A DNA stretch of 64,000 nucleotides from Uruburuella testudinis. GTDB lineage: Bacteria; Pseudomonadota; Gammaproteobacteria; Burkholderiales; Neisseriaceae. Within the stretch, counting starts at the first letter, position 1; the number at the start of each line of letters is the position of its first letter. The stretch lies in NCBI RefSeq assembly GCF_022870865.1, contig NZ_CP091508.1, forward strand, positions 1,178,001 to 1,242,000. The letters run 5' to 3'. Under the pieces are notes generated by a model. It was given only the letters and a program-made list of their open reading frames with translations, searched no databases and was not told the DNA's origin. A program made the position numbers and the translations under genes. Positions 24,740 to 35,900 of the stretch are shown in pieces.

Positions 24740-27700
24740 GCCGGTTCGGCCATGCTCAGCGCTTGTTGGATATCGACGGCGACAATGCGCGAGACGCCTT
24801 TTTCTTGCATGGTCACGCCGATCAGCTGCTCGGCCATTTCCATGGTGAGGCGGTTGTGGGAAATATAGAGAAATTGGGTTTGCGCCGACATTTCTTTCAC
24901 AAGCTTGCAGAAACGGCCGGTGTTGGCGTCGTCGAGCGGGGCATCCACTTCGTCGAGCAGGCAGAAGGGGGCGGGGTTGAGGCTGAACAGGGCAAACACG
25001 AGGCTCATGGCGGTCAGGGCTTTTTCGCCGCCGCTCAAAAGGTGGATGGTGCTGTTTTTCTTGCCGGGCGGGCGCGCCATGATAGAAACGCCGGCGGTGA
25101 GCAGGTCGTCGCCGATCATGTGCAGTTTGGCTTCGCCGCCGCCGAACAGAGTGGGGAAGAAGGTTTGTACTTTTTCGTTGACGGCTTGAAAGGTTTCTTT
25201 GAAACGGGCTTTGGTTTCGTTGTCGATTTGGGCGATGGCTTCTTCGAGCAGGGCGATGGCGGATTGCACGTCTTCGCTTTGGTTGCGGTAATAGCCGTCG
25301 CGTTCGCGGGCTTCTTCCAATTCTTGCAGGGCGGCGAGGTTGACGGCGCCGAGGGCTTGGATTTTTTGGGCGAGGCCGCCGATGTCGTCGCTGAGGGCTT
25401 TGAGGCTGCCTGATTCGGCGGCCAGGGTTTCGAGGGCGGCTAAGTCGGCTTGGCGCTCTTCGAGGTTTTGGTGGAAGCGTTTGGCGCCGAGCAGGGCTTC
25501 TTGCTGTTGCAGCAGCGCGGTTTGGGTGGCGGCTTGCAGTTGCGGCAGTTTGGCCGATAGGGCTTGCTGGGCAGCGTATTGTTCGCGGCCTTGGGCTTGG
25601 GTGGTGCTAAGTTGCTGCTGCACGGCGAGGTATTGCTCATCCAGAGTAAGCACTTCTTCGCTGAGACTGTCGAGTTTGAGGTGTTGTTCGTCGCCGGCTT
25701 GTTCGGCTTCATAAGCCAGTGCCAGCTCGCTTTGGCGCTCCTGCCAGTCGAGGGTTTGCTGTTCGAGCTGGGTCAGTTGCTGCTGTTGGTGTTGTTTTTG
25801 TTGTTGCAGTTTGTGTACATCGACTTCGGCGAGGCCGTAGCGGCGGTTGGCTTCGAGCAGGGCGAGGCGGGCTTGTTTGAGCCGGTTTTGCTGTTGGCTG
25901 CAGTTGTTGCTGATGCTGTGTTGCTGCTGCTCCAGCTCGGCGGCGGCTTCGCTGAGGGTAGCGATGTCGTCTTCGAGGCCGTCTGAAGTTTGTTCGAGAA
26001 TCAGTTGTTCTGCTTCGATTTGCAGCAGTTCGCGCGCGATGTGTTCGCGGCGGATTTGGCCTTGGTTGGTGCGGGCGAGCAGCTCGGCGGCGCGGGTTTG
26101 GGCGGCTTGGTATTGTTGTTGGTGTTGTTTTTGCTGCTGCAACAGGTTTTTGTGGTGTTGTTCGGCGGCTGTTTGAGCGCTTCGGGCTTGGTTGTGGGTG
26201 CGTTCGGCGTTTTGCAGCTGTGGTGCGAGTGCTGCCAGCTCGGTGTTGAGTGCGTCGAGGCGCTCTTTGCGTTCAATGAGATTGCCGCCGCTGTTTTGGG
26301 CATACAGCATCACGCTGATGCGGTCGATTTGGTGGCCTTCGGGGGTGAGCCAGATTTGGCGGCCCTGCAAGTCGTTTTGGCGGGCGAGGGCGTAAGGTAG
26401 ATCAGGGGCGCACAGAATGCCGTCGAGCCAGTGGTGCAAGGCCGTTTGAAATGGGGCTTTGGCTTGAATCTGATTGAGCAGGGCTTGTGCGGGCAGGCTT
26501 TTTTTGAGGCCGCCTGAAAGGTGGTCGGCCAGCCATGCGGCCTGGCCTTGGGGCAGCGGTGCGGGCGGGGTAAACCCGGATGGCACGGCGCGGGCGTGCA
26601 GGCGTTCGGCCAGCACCACGCTGAGGGCGTGCTGCCATTCGGCGGGGGCGGTAATGTGCTGCCACAGCTGCGGGGTTTGGGCGGCTTCGGTGTGCGCCCA
26701 AAAATCGCTGTCGGTGTCGCTTTGTGCCAGCAGTTGGGCGAGGGCTTGTTGTTGTGCCTGTAGGGTGATGTGTTGCTGTTGCAGCTTTTGCTGCTGCACA
26801 GAGGCCGTCTGAAGCTGTTGTTGTGATTCTTCAAGCTGTTGTTCTGCTTGAATGATTTGTTCTTCGTAATGTGTTTGCTGCTCGGCCAGCAGGGCGGCTT
26901 GCTGTTGCGCGGCCTCGGTGTCGGCATCGGCGGGCAGGTTGAGGGCGGTGTTTTCTTCTTTCAGACGGCCTTGACGTTGGGTTTGGGTGTGCAGGGTTTG
27001 TTTGGCATGGCTCAGTTGCTGCTGCTTCAAGGCCAGTTCGCGTTTGATGCGGTTGTGTTCGTCTTGCTGGTTTTGGTGGGCGGATTCGAGCGCGCTTTGG
27101 GCTTCTTCCAATTCGGGCAGTTGTTCTTCCTGTTCGGCCACCATCATCGCCAGCTCGGCCAGCTCGGTTTGTTTGTTTTCGATTTGATAATCGGTTTCTT
27201 CCTGCTTGGCGCGGATTTGCTGCTGCTCTTGATGGATGCGTTGCAGTTGTGCTTGTGCGGCGGTGCGGTCGCGCTCGATACGCTGATGCAGGGTTTGCCG
27301 GTGGCGGATTTGTTCTTCGAGGCGGGCGATTTGTTCGCGCAGAATGCCGCGGCGGTTGCTGATGTCATGCGCATCTGCCTGCTGTGCCTGTTCGGCTGCT
27401 TGCAGGGCGTGAATCTGCTCGCTGAGCGTTTGGATTTGCGCGGCGGTTTCGTCTTGCTGCTGTTGGAAATTTTGATGTTGGGCGGTGGCTTTGTCGGCGG
27501 CGGCCAGGGCTTGCTGCCATTGCACGTAGTCGAGCAAATCTTGCTGTTGCGACAGTTGGCGGGTGAGGGTTTGGTAGCGTTCGGCGGTTTCGGCCTGTTT
27601 TTCCAGCTTTTCAACCTGGCGGCCAAGTTCGCTTTGCAAATCGGCCAGGCGCTGCAAATGCTCGCGTGTGTCTTTCAGGCGGCCTTCGGTTTCTTTGCGG

Positions 27701-28227
27701 CGCTCTTTGTATTTGGATACGCCCGCCGCTTCTTCTATGTAGGCACGCAATTCTTCGGGACGCGCTTCGATGATGCGCGAAATCATGCCTTGTTCGATAA
27801 CGGCATAACCGCGCGCGCCCACGCCGGTGCCGAGAAACAGATCGGTGATGTCGCGGCGGCGCACTACTTGGTTGTTGATGAAATAAGTGGATTCGCCTTG
27901 GCGCGTGAGCTGGCGTTTGATGCTCACTTCGGCATATTGCCCCCACGGGCCTTGCAGGGTTTGATCGGCGTTGTCGAATACCAGCTCGACCGAAGCGCGC
28001 GGGGCGGGGCGGCGGGTGGCAGCACCGTTGAATATTACGTCTTGCATGCTCTCGCCGCGCAGCTGTTTGGCCGAGGCTTCGCCCAATACCCAGCGCACAG
28101 CATCAATCACGTTGGATTTGCCGCAACCGTTGGGGCCGATAACGGCCACCAGCCGGCCGGGCACGTGGATGCTGGTGGGGTCGGTAAAGGATTTGAAGCC
28201 GGCAAGTTTGATGTGGGTGAGGCGCAT
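24736..28227 (-). CDS. smc: Chromosome segregation protein SMC
   Basis: Encodes 1,163 residues, typical for bacterial SMC. The N-terminal ATPase half has Walker A GPNGCGKSNVIDAVRWVLGE (31-50). Two very glutamine-rich coiled coils (about 170-500 and 660-1000) surround a hinge near 510-650. The C-terminal half carries the ABC signature LLSGGEKALTAMSL (about 1063) and Walker B FCLLDEVDAPLDDAN. SMC dimers with ScpA and ScpB compact and separate chromosomes; scpAB are not in this window. Uptake-sequence cores lie inside the coding region near 25977, 26803 and 26960. The stop codon TAG lies in the CTAG end of a MITE half copy, so the final residues AEPA may be native or slightly altered. Confidence 0.96.
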   Translation of the reverse strand: MRLTHIKLAGFKSFTDPTSIHVPGRLVAVIGPNGCGKSNVIDAVRWVLGEASAKQLRGESMQDVIFNGAATRRPAPRASVELVFDNADQTLQGPWGQYAEVSIKRQLTRQGESTYFINNQVVRRRDITDLFLGTGVGARGYAVIEQGMISRIIEARPEELRAYIEEAAGVSKYKERRKETEGRLKDTREHLQRLADLQSELGRQVEKLEKQAETAERYQTLTRQLSQQQDLLDYVQWQQALAAADKATAQHQNFQQQQDETAAQIQTLSEQIHALQAAEQAQQADAHDISNRRGILREQIARLEEQIRHRQTLHQRIERDRTAAQAQLQRIHQEQQQIRAKQEETDYQIENKQTELAELAMMVAEQEEQLPELEEAQSALESAHQNQQDEHNRIKRELALKQQQLSHAKQTLHTQTQRQGRLKEENTALNLPADADTEAAQQQAALLAEQQTHYEEQIIQAEQQLEESQQQLQTASVQQQKLQQQHITLQAQQQALAQLLAQSDTDSDFWAHTEAAQTPQLWQHITAPAEWQHALSVVLAERLHARAVPSGFTPPAPLPQGQAAWLADHLSGGLKKSLPAQALLNQIQAKAPFQTALHHWLDGILCAPDLPYALARQNDLQGRQIWLTPEGHQIDRISVMLYAQNSGGNLIERKERLDALNTELAALAPQLQNAERTHNQARSAQTAAEQHHKNLLQQQKQHQQQYQAAQTRAAELLARTNQGQIRREHIARELLQIEAEQLILEQTSDGLEDDIATLSEAAAELEQQQHSISNNCSQQQNRLKQARLALLEANRRYGLAEVDVHKLQQQKQHQQQQLTQLEQQTLDWQERQSELALAYEAEQAGDEQHLKLDSLSEEVLTLDEQYLAVQQQLSTTQAQGREQYAAQQALSAKLPQLQAATQTALLQQQEALLGAKRFHQNLEERQADLAALETLAAESGSLKALSDDIGGLAQKIQALGAVNLAALQELEEARERDGYYRNQSEDVQSAIALLEEAIAQIDNETKARFKETFQAVNEKVQTFFPTLFGGGEAKLHMIGDDLLTAGVSIMARPPGKKNSTIHLLSGGEKALTAMSLVFALFSLNPAPFCLLDEVDAPLDDANTGRFCKLVKEMSAQTQFLYISHNRLTMEMAEQLIGVTMQEKGVSRIVAVDIQQALSMAEPA

Positions 28228-29009
28228 AAATCGGACTGATGAAAGAGAGACGGCTATTTTAGCTGAAATCAGGATGATGTGCTTTTGTGTGTGGCGGGTA
28301 TTTTGCCTGACGGCGGATGCCTGCTTGAAAAAAATATTTTGATTGTGTGAAGCTTGGTTGTTGAAGCTGCTGTTTCAAATAGATTTTTTGTGATTTGAAA
28401 CACGTTTCTTAAAAATTTACACTCCATGCGAATGGCGGTGTTTTCGAGGGTAAAGGCGGGGTGTTGTAAAAAAGATACCCCGTGAAAATATTCTTAAAGC
28501 TGATAATTTTAAGCTTTAGAGCCTAAGATTTAACTTTTGTTTTGCATATGTTTATGTCTTTGGCATGAATGCATTGCTTACCCTTCCGGCATTTTTAAAA
28601 GGGTGGGAAAAAGGCCGCTTTCAACCTTTTGTCAGCTTAATTTGCCGTTTGTGAAGTCATGTTAAAAGCATGCGCAGATGCGTTTATCATTCTGCTACGT
28701 CTTGCTTTATGTGATACGGGGATTGCCGCAATCCGCTGTCAAACTAATACGGAAACGGCTTCAAATCACTAGGGCGTTCTGATGTGTTGTTTATGAGGGG
28801 ATTTTTGCTCCTGGAAATGCAGATAGCGGGCAAAAAGCGCAGCAAGATTAGATATCTTGCGAGGCTTTTTAACGCAGCAGATGCGTTTTTAGGAGTGAAA
28901 GCACCCATAAATCGAATGGTCAGAACATCCTAACACATAGGGCCGAAAAATATTTAATAACGGCATGTGTCTTGAGGCTTTCAGGGCGGTGCCTACAGGA
29001 GCCTTGATT
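28228..29009. other. Long AT-rich leader upstream of the adhesin operon
   Basis: No gene found. From 28320 to 28680 the sequence is clearly more AT-rich than its neighbours, with several A/T tracts (TTGAAACACGTTTCTTAAAAA near 28395), a likely place for promoters and regulator binding. The part 28769-28933 is a full MITE copy. I could not define a single convincing promoter. Confidence 0.5.
28769..28933. mobile_element. MITE-like element, full copy F
   Basis: 165 bp from CTAGGGCGTTCTGATG to CGAATGGTCAGAACATCCTA. It lies about 75 bp upstream of the OmpA-family lipoprotein gene, between the AT-rich leader and the operon. Confidence 0.8.
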
Positions 29010-29909
29010 ATGTTCAAACCTCGTCATTTGTTGTGGATTCTTTTGCCGGCACTCGCTTCCGGCTGCGCTTACCATCCGAAAGAAACCTGGGTAGATACCT
29101 ATCCGATTGTATACGCTACCGATGTGCCCGAAGGCCGATCATCCGTTGTGTTTTACCGCCCGGCTGATGCAGTTGACGGGCCTGCTGTGAATGTTTATGT
29201 CAACGGCCAATATTCCGGCTCTTTGCAGCCCAATGCCTACCGCCAAGAAACCGTTTGTGCGCAAAACCAAAGATTTTATGCCGAATTTACCGACCGTGAT
29301 GCGGCATACAGCAAAAAAGCCAACGCCGGCGATTATTACAACCTGCCCGAAGCGGCAGTGTCGTTTTTCAAAATTGTTGACAACGGCAACGGCGCACCGC
29401 AGTTGCAGGCTGTTTCCCCGGAGCAGGCGCAGCAGGAAATACAGGGCGTGATGCAGCAAAACCACACGCTTTCCCGGGTAAGCAAAACCGGGCAGTGTGC
29501 GCAGGTATTAAAACAATACAGCCTGCAAGCTGCTGCTTTGTTTCAATTCGACCGCTATCAATATAAAGACATGCTGCCGCAGGGGCAGCGTGAAATCGCC
29601 GCCATCTCTGAAGATATCAAGCAAAACCCCGACCACATCAGCAGCATTGCTGTTGTCGGCCACACCGACCCGCAAGGCAGTGCGCGTTATAACCAAAAAC
29701 TATCTTACGAACGTGCCGCTACTGTGAAGCAGGCGCTGGCCGGCTCGGGCGTGCCCGGCAATCTGATTACGCCGCAAGGCCGCGGCGAGCGTGAGCTGAA
29801 GGTGGCCGACTGTCGTGCAAAACACCCGCGCAATGTCGAGGCACGCAAAGCATGCGACCAGCCCAACCGCCGTGTGGAAATTATCCTGCGTGGCGAAAAA
29901 GCAGAATAA
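29010..29909 (+). CDS. OmpA-family lipoprotein upstream of the giant adhesin
   Basis: Encodes 299 residues. The start at 29010 (MFKPRHLLWILLPALASGC) has an AGGAG site and gives a clean lipobox with the lipidated cysteine at residue 19. Residues 40-150 form a beta-rich domain of unknown type. From about 180 on there is an OmpA/Pal peptidoglycan-binding domain: AALFQFDRYQYKDMLPQGQ, SIAVVGHTDPQGSARYNQKLSYERA and the C-terminal NRRVEIIL. Such proteins anchor the outer membrane to peptidoglycan. The adhesin gene starts 49 bp downstream on the same strand, so they are likely one operon. Comparable OmpA-like proteins are encoded beside Bap/BapA-type adhesins in other bacteria, where they are thought to help surface display. 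Confidence 0.85.
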   Translation: MFKPRHLLWILLPALASGCAYHPKETWVDTYPIVYATDVPEGRSSVVFYRPADAVDGPAVNVYVNGQYSGSLQPNAYRQETVCAQNQRFYAEFTDRDAAYSKKANAGDYYNLPEAAVSFFKIVDNGNGAPQLQAVSPEQAQQEIQGVMQQNHTLSRVSKTGQCAQVLKQYSLQAAALFQFDRYQYKDMLPQGQREIAAISEDIKQNPDHISSIAVVGHTDPQGSARYNQKLSYERAATVKQALAGSGVPGNLITPQGRGERELKVADCRAKHPRNVEARKACDQPNRRVEIILRGEKAE

Positions 29910-29958
29910 CACGTGATTCCAAAAATACCGAAATCAAAGAAATTTTAAGGTGAATAAA

Positions 29959-32900
29959 ATGGCTAAAAACATTACGCTGAAAATCAATAATGCTCAAGAA
30001 ACCGTAGAAACCGTGAATTTTCAGACGGCCTCAGGCGAGGCGCTGCGCATTCCGGCACAGGCGGATGTGAACTATCAGTTTGTCGACGACGCAACCCGGC
30101 TCGGCCCGGAAAACATCATGACCAAGCGCGTAGGCAATGATTTGGCCATCGCGTTTGAAGGTTCGGATATTCAAAATCCTGATATGATTCTCGAGGGCTA
30201 TTATGCAGATACCACCGGTGCATCAAAAAGCAGCCTGTTAATCGGCGAGCATGAAAACGGCGGCATGTATCCCTATGTGCCTGAAAGTGCCGCGCCGGCC
30301 GATGCCGTTACCATGTTGGCAGAAGAAGTGGAAGCCGGTCAGGCGCTGGGCGGAGAAATCGTGCAAAGCTTGTGGGCACCCGTACCGTGGTGGTTGCTGG
30401 GCTTGTTGCCGTTGGCCGCATTGGCCGCCGCTTCAGGCGGCGGTTCGGATGATTCCGACCGACCGGTAATCGCACCGATTGAAATCAGCGCAGATGCCCC
30501 CGATAACACCAACGACAATACGCCGGCCATCACCGGCACCACCGATGCTGCAACCGGCAGCGTAGTGGTTGTGGTGCTGACAGACAGTGCCGGCAATACC
30601 CAAACCGTTTCCACCGTGGTGGGCGAAGACGGCTCTTATTCTGTGGTGCCGGAAACCGCGTTGGCCGATGGCGGATATACTGCGGCGGCCACGGTGACCG
30701 AGCCGGGCGGCAGAACGGCCACGGCTACCGACCCGGGCAGTATCGACACCACGGCCGTTATCACCGTTGATGCACCGGATTCAAGCAACGACAATACGCC
30801 GACCATCACCGGCACCACCACCGATGTAGAAGTCGGCCAACCGGTAACCGTTGTGGTGACCGACAGCGAAGGCAATACCCAAACCATCACAACCACCGTA
30901 GGCACCGACGGCACCTATTCTATAGATGTACCGAATGCCTTGCCGGATGGCACCTATACCGCCGTAGCAACTGTTCAGGATAAATTGGGCAATCAGGCTG
31001 AAGCCACCGATCCGGGCTCGGTAGACACCACCGCGCCGGTGATTACTGTAGACGCGCCCGACAATACCAACGACACCACTCCGACCATTACCGGCACCAC
31101 CGATGCGCCGGCAGGTTCTGTAGTCACTGTTGTGATTACCGACAGCGAAGGCAAGACCCAAACCGTTACCACTACCGTTGATTCAGGCGGCCACTACAGC
31201 GTTGATGTGCCCGAAGCGCTGCCGGAAGGTAATTATGAGGTGGACGTTAGAGTAAAAGATCCGGCCGGCAACGAAGGCAAAGCCAGTGATGACGGCAGCG
31301 TAGATACTGTTGCGCCAACCATCACCGTAGACGCGCCCGACAATACCAACGACACTACCCCGACTATTACCGGCACTACTGATGCGCCAGAAGGTTCCGT
31401 AGTAACCGTTGTGGTAACCGACAGCGAAGGTAATACCCAAACCATCACCACTACCGTTGATTCAGACGGCCACTACAGTATTGATGTTCCCGAAGCGTTG
31501 CCGGAGGGTAATTATGATGTTGATGTCAGTGTAAAAGACCCGGCCGGTAACGAAGGTACCGCCGGCGATAACGGCAATGTCGACACCACCGCACCTGTGA
31601 TTACCGTAAATGCACCGGATCATACAACAGATACCACCCCAACCATCACCGGTACTACCGATGCGCCGGCGGGCTCTGTGGTGACTGTTGTGGTAACCGA
31701 TAGCGAAGGCAATACCCAAACCGTATCGGCTACCGTAGATGAAACAGGTAATTATGCCGTTGAACCCATCCGCCCGTTACCAGATGGCGATTACACCGCC
31801 GAAGCGACGGTAACCGATCCGGCCGGCAACGAAGGCAAAGCCAGTGACCCAGGTTCGATTGATACCACTGCACCGACGATTACTGTAGATGCCCCCGACA
31901 ATACCAACGACACCACCCCGACCATTACCGGCACTACTGATGCACCGGCAGGTTCCGTGTTGACTGTTGTCGTCACCGACAGCGAAGGCAACACCCAAAC
32001 GCTGACCACTACCGTTGATTCAGACGGCCACTACAGCGTAGACGTGGAAACCCCGCTGGCCGAAGGCGATTACACCGCCGAAGCGACTGTGACCGATCCG
32101 GCCGGTAACGAAGGTAAAGCCAGTGATGACGGTAGTATTGATACGAATGCACCGACCATCACCGTAGACGCGCCCGACAACACCAACGACACCACCCCGA
32201 CCATCACCGGCACTACTGATGCGCCGGCAGGTTCTGTGGTGACTGTTGTGATTACCGACAGCGCAGGCAATACCCAAACTGTGACCACCACGGTTCAGGA
32301 AGATGGTACTTACAGCGTCGATGTACCCGAAGCATTGCCGGAAGGTGATTACACCGCCGAAGCGACTGTGACCGACGAAGCAGGCAATACTGCCACGGCA
32401 ACCGATCCGGGCTCGGTAGACGTAACTGCGCCGAGCATCACCGTAGACGCCCCCGACAACACCAACGACACCACCCCGACCATCACCGGCACCACCGATG
32501 CACCGGCAGGTTCTGTGGTGACTGTTGTGATTACCGACAGCGAAGGCAATACCCAAACGCTGACCGCTACCGTTGATTCAGACGGCCACTACAGCGTAGA
32601 CGTGGAAACCCCGCTGGCCGAAGGCGACTACACCGCCGAAGCAACCGTAACTGATGCAGCGGGCAACGAAGCGACCGCTACAGATCCGGGTTCGGTAGAC
32701 ACAACTGTGCCGACCATCACCGTAGACGCGCCCGACAATACCAACGACACCACCCCGACTATTACCGGCACCACTGATGCACCGGCAGGCTCTGTGGTCA
32801 CTGTTGTCGTCACCGACAGCGAAGGCAACACCCAAACGCTGACCACTACCGTTGATTCAGACGGCCACTACAGCGTAGACGTGGAAACCCCATTGGCCGA

Positions 32901-35900
32901 AGGCGATTACACCGCCGAAGCGACTGTGACCGACGAAGCAGGCAATACAGCCACTGCAACCGATCCGGGTTCGGTAGACACAACTGCACCGACCATCACC
33001 GTAGACGCGCCCGACAATACCAACGACACTACCCCGACTATTACCGGCACCACCGATGCACCGGCAGGCTCTGTGGTCACTGTTGTCGTCACCGACAGCG
33101 AAGGCAACACCCAAACTGTGACTACCACGGTTCAGGAAGATGGTACTTACAGCGTCGATGTACCCGAAGCATTGCCGGAAGGCGGTTACACAGCCGAAGC
33201 AACGGTAACCGATCCGGCCGGCAACGAAGGTAAAGCCAGTGATGACGGCAGTATTGACACGAATGCACCGACCGTCACCGTAGACGCGCCCGACAACACC
33301 AACGACACTACCCCGACCATCACCGGTACTACCGATGCGCCGGCAGGTTCTGTGGTGACTGTTGTGGTAACCGACAGCGAAGGCAACACCCAAACGCTGA
33401 GCGCTATCGTTGATTCAGACGGCCACTACAGCGTAGACGTGGAAACCCCATTGGCGGAAGGCGGTTACACCGCCGAAGCGACGGTAATCGACGAAGCAGG
33501 CAATACTGCCACTGCAACCGATCCGGGCTCAGTAGACACAACGGCACCGACCATCACCGTAGATGCCCCCGACAACACCAACGACACCACCCCGACCATT
33601 ACCGGCACTACCGATGCACCGGAAGGCTCGGTTGTGACTGTTGTGGTAACCGACAGCGAAGGCAATACCCAAACCGTTACCACTACCGTTGATTCAGACG
33701 GTCACTACAGCGTAGACGTAGAAACCCCGCTGGCCGAAGGCGACTACACCGCCGAAGCAACCGTAACTGATGCAGCAGGCAACGAAGCGACCGCTACAGA
33801 TCCGGGTTCGGTAGACACAACTGCACCGACCGTCACCGTAGACGCGCCCGACAACACCAACGACACTACCCCGACCATCACCGGTACTACCGATGCGCCG
33901 GCAGGTTCTGTGGTGACTGTTGTGATTACCGATAGCGAAGGCAATACCCAAACTGTGACCACCACGGTTCAGGAAGATGGTACTTACAGCGTTGATGTAC
34001 CCGAAGCATTGCCGGAAGGCGATTACACCGCCGAAGCGACTGTGACTGACGAAGCAGGCAATACTGCCACTGCAACCGATCCGGGTTCGGTAGACACAAC
34101 TGCACCGACCGTCACCGTAGACGCGCCCGACAACACCAACGACACTACCCCGACCATCACCGGTACTACCGATGCGCCGGCAGGTTCTGTGGTGACTGTT
34201 GTGGTAACCGACAGCGAAGGCAACACCCAAACGCTGAGCGCTATCGTTGATTCAGACGGCCACTACAGCGTAGACGTGGAAACCCCATTGGCGGAAGGCG
34301 GTTACACCGCCGAAGCGACGGTAATCGACGAAGCAGGCAATACTGCCACTGCAACCGATCCGGGTTCAGTAGACATAACGGCACCGACCATCACCGTAGA
34401 TGCGCCCGACAATACCAACGACACCACCCCGACTATTACCGGCACCACTGATGCACCGGCAGGCTCTGTGGTCACTGTTGTCGTCACCGACAGCGAAGGC
34501 AACACCCAAACTGTGACCACCACGGTTCAGGAAGATGGTACTTACAGCGTTGATGTACCCGAAGCATTGCCGGAAGGCGGTTACACAGCCGAAGCGACTG
34601 TGACTGACGAAGCAGGCAATACTGCCACTGCAACCGATCCGGGTTCGGTAGACACAACTGTGCCGACCATCACCGTAGACGCGCCCGACAATACCAACGA
34701 CACCACCCCGACTATTACCGGCACCACTGATGCACCGGCAGGCTCTGTGGTCACTGTTGTCGTCACCGACAGCGAAGGCAACACCCAAACGCTGACCACT
34801 ACCGTTGATTCAGACGGCCACTACAGCGTAGACGTGGAAACCCCATTGCCGGAAGGCGATTACACCGCCGAAGCGACTGTGACCGACGAAGCAGGCAATA
34901 CAGCCACTGCAACCGATCCGGGTTCGGTTGATACCACTGTGCCGACCATCACCGTAGATGCGCCCGATAATACCAACGACACCACCCCGACTATTACCGG
35001 CACCACCGATGCGCCGGCAGGCTCGGTTGTGACTGTTGTGGTAACCGACAGCGAAGGCAATACCCAAACCGTTACCACTACCGTTGATTCAGACGGTCAC
35101 TACAGCGTAGACGTAGAAACCCCGCTGGCCGAAGGCGACTACACCGCCGAAGCAACCGTAACTGATGCAGCAGGCAACGAAGCGACCGCTACAGATCCGG
35201 GTTCGGTAGACACAACTGCACCGACCATCACCGTAGACGCGCCCGACAATACCAACGACACCACCCCGACCATTACCGGCACTACCGATGCACCGGAAGG
35301 CTCGGTTGTGACTGTTGTGATTACCGATAGCGAAGGCAATACCCAAACTGTGACCACCACGGTTCAGGAAGATGGTACTTACAGCGTCGATGTACCCGAA
35401 GCATTGCCGGAAGGCGGTTACACAGCCGAAGCAACGGTAACCGATCCGGCCGGCAACGAAGGTAAAGCCAGTGATGACGGCAGTATTGACACGAATGCAC
35501 CGACCGTCACCGTAGACGCGCCCGACAACACCAACGACACTACCCCGACCATCACCGGCACCACCGATGCACCGGCAGGCTCTGTGGTCACTGTTGTCGT
35601 CACCGACAGCGAAGGCAACACCCAAACGCTGACCACTACCGTTGATTCAGACGGCCACTACAGCGTAGACGTGGAAACCCCATTGGCGGAAGGCGATTAC
35701 ACCGCCGAAGCGACGGTAATCGACGAAGCAGGCAATACTGCCACTGCAACCGATCCGGGTTCGGTAGATACAACAGCGCCTACCATCACCGTAGACGCGC
35801 CCGACAACACCAACGACACTACCCCGACCATCACCGGTACTACCGATGCGCCGGCAGGTTCTGTGGTGACTGTTGTGGTAACCGACAGCGAAGGCAACAC

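Noticed and set aside
26839..28239. 466-codon plus-strand frame opposite smc
   Set aside because: It is rich in Leu, Phe and Gly, as expected for the complement of a Gln-rich coiled coil, and smc is certain on the other strand.
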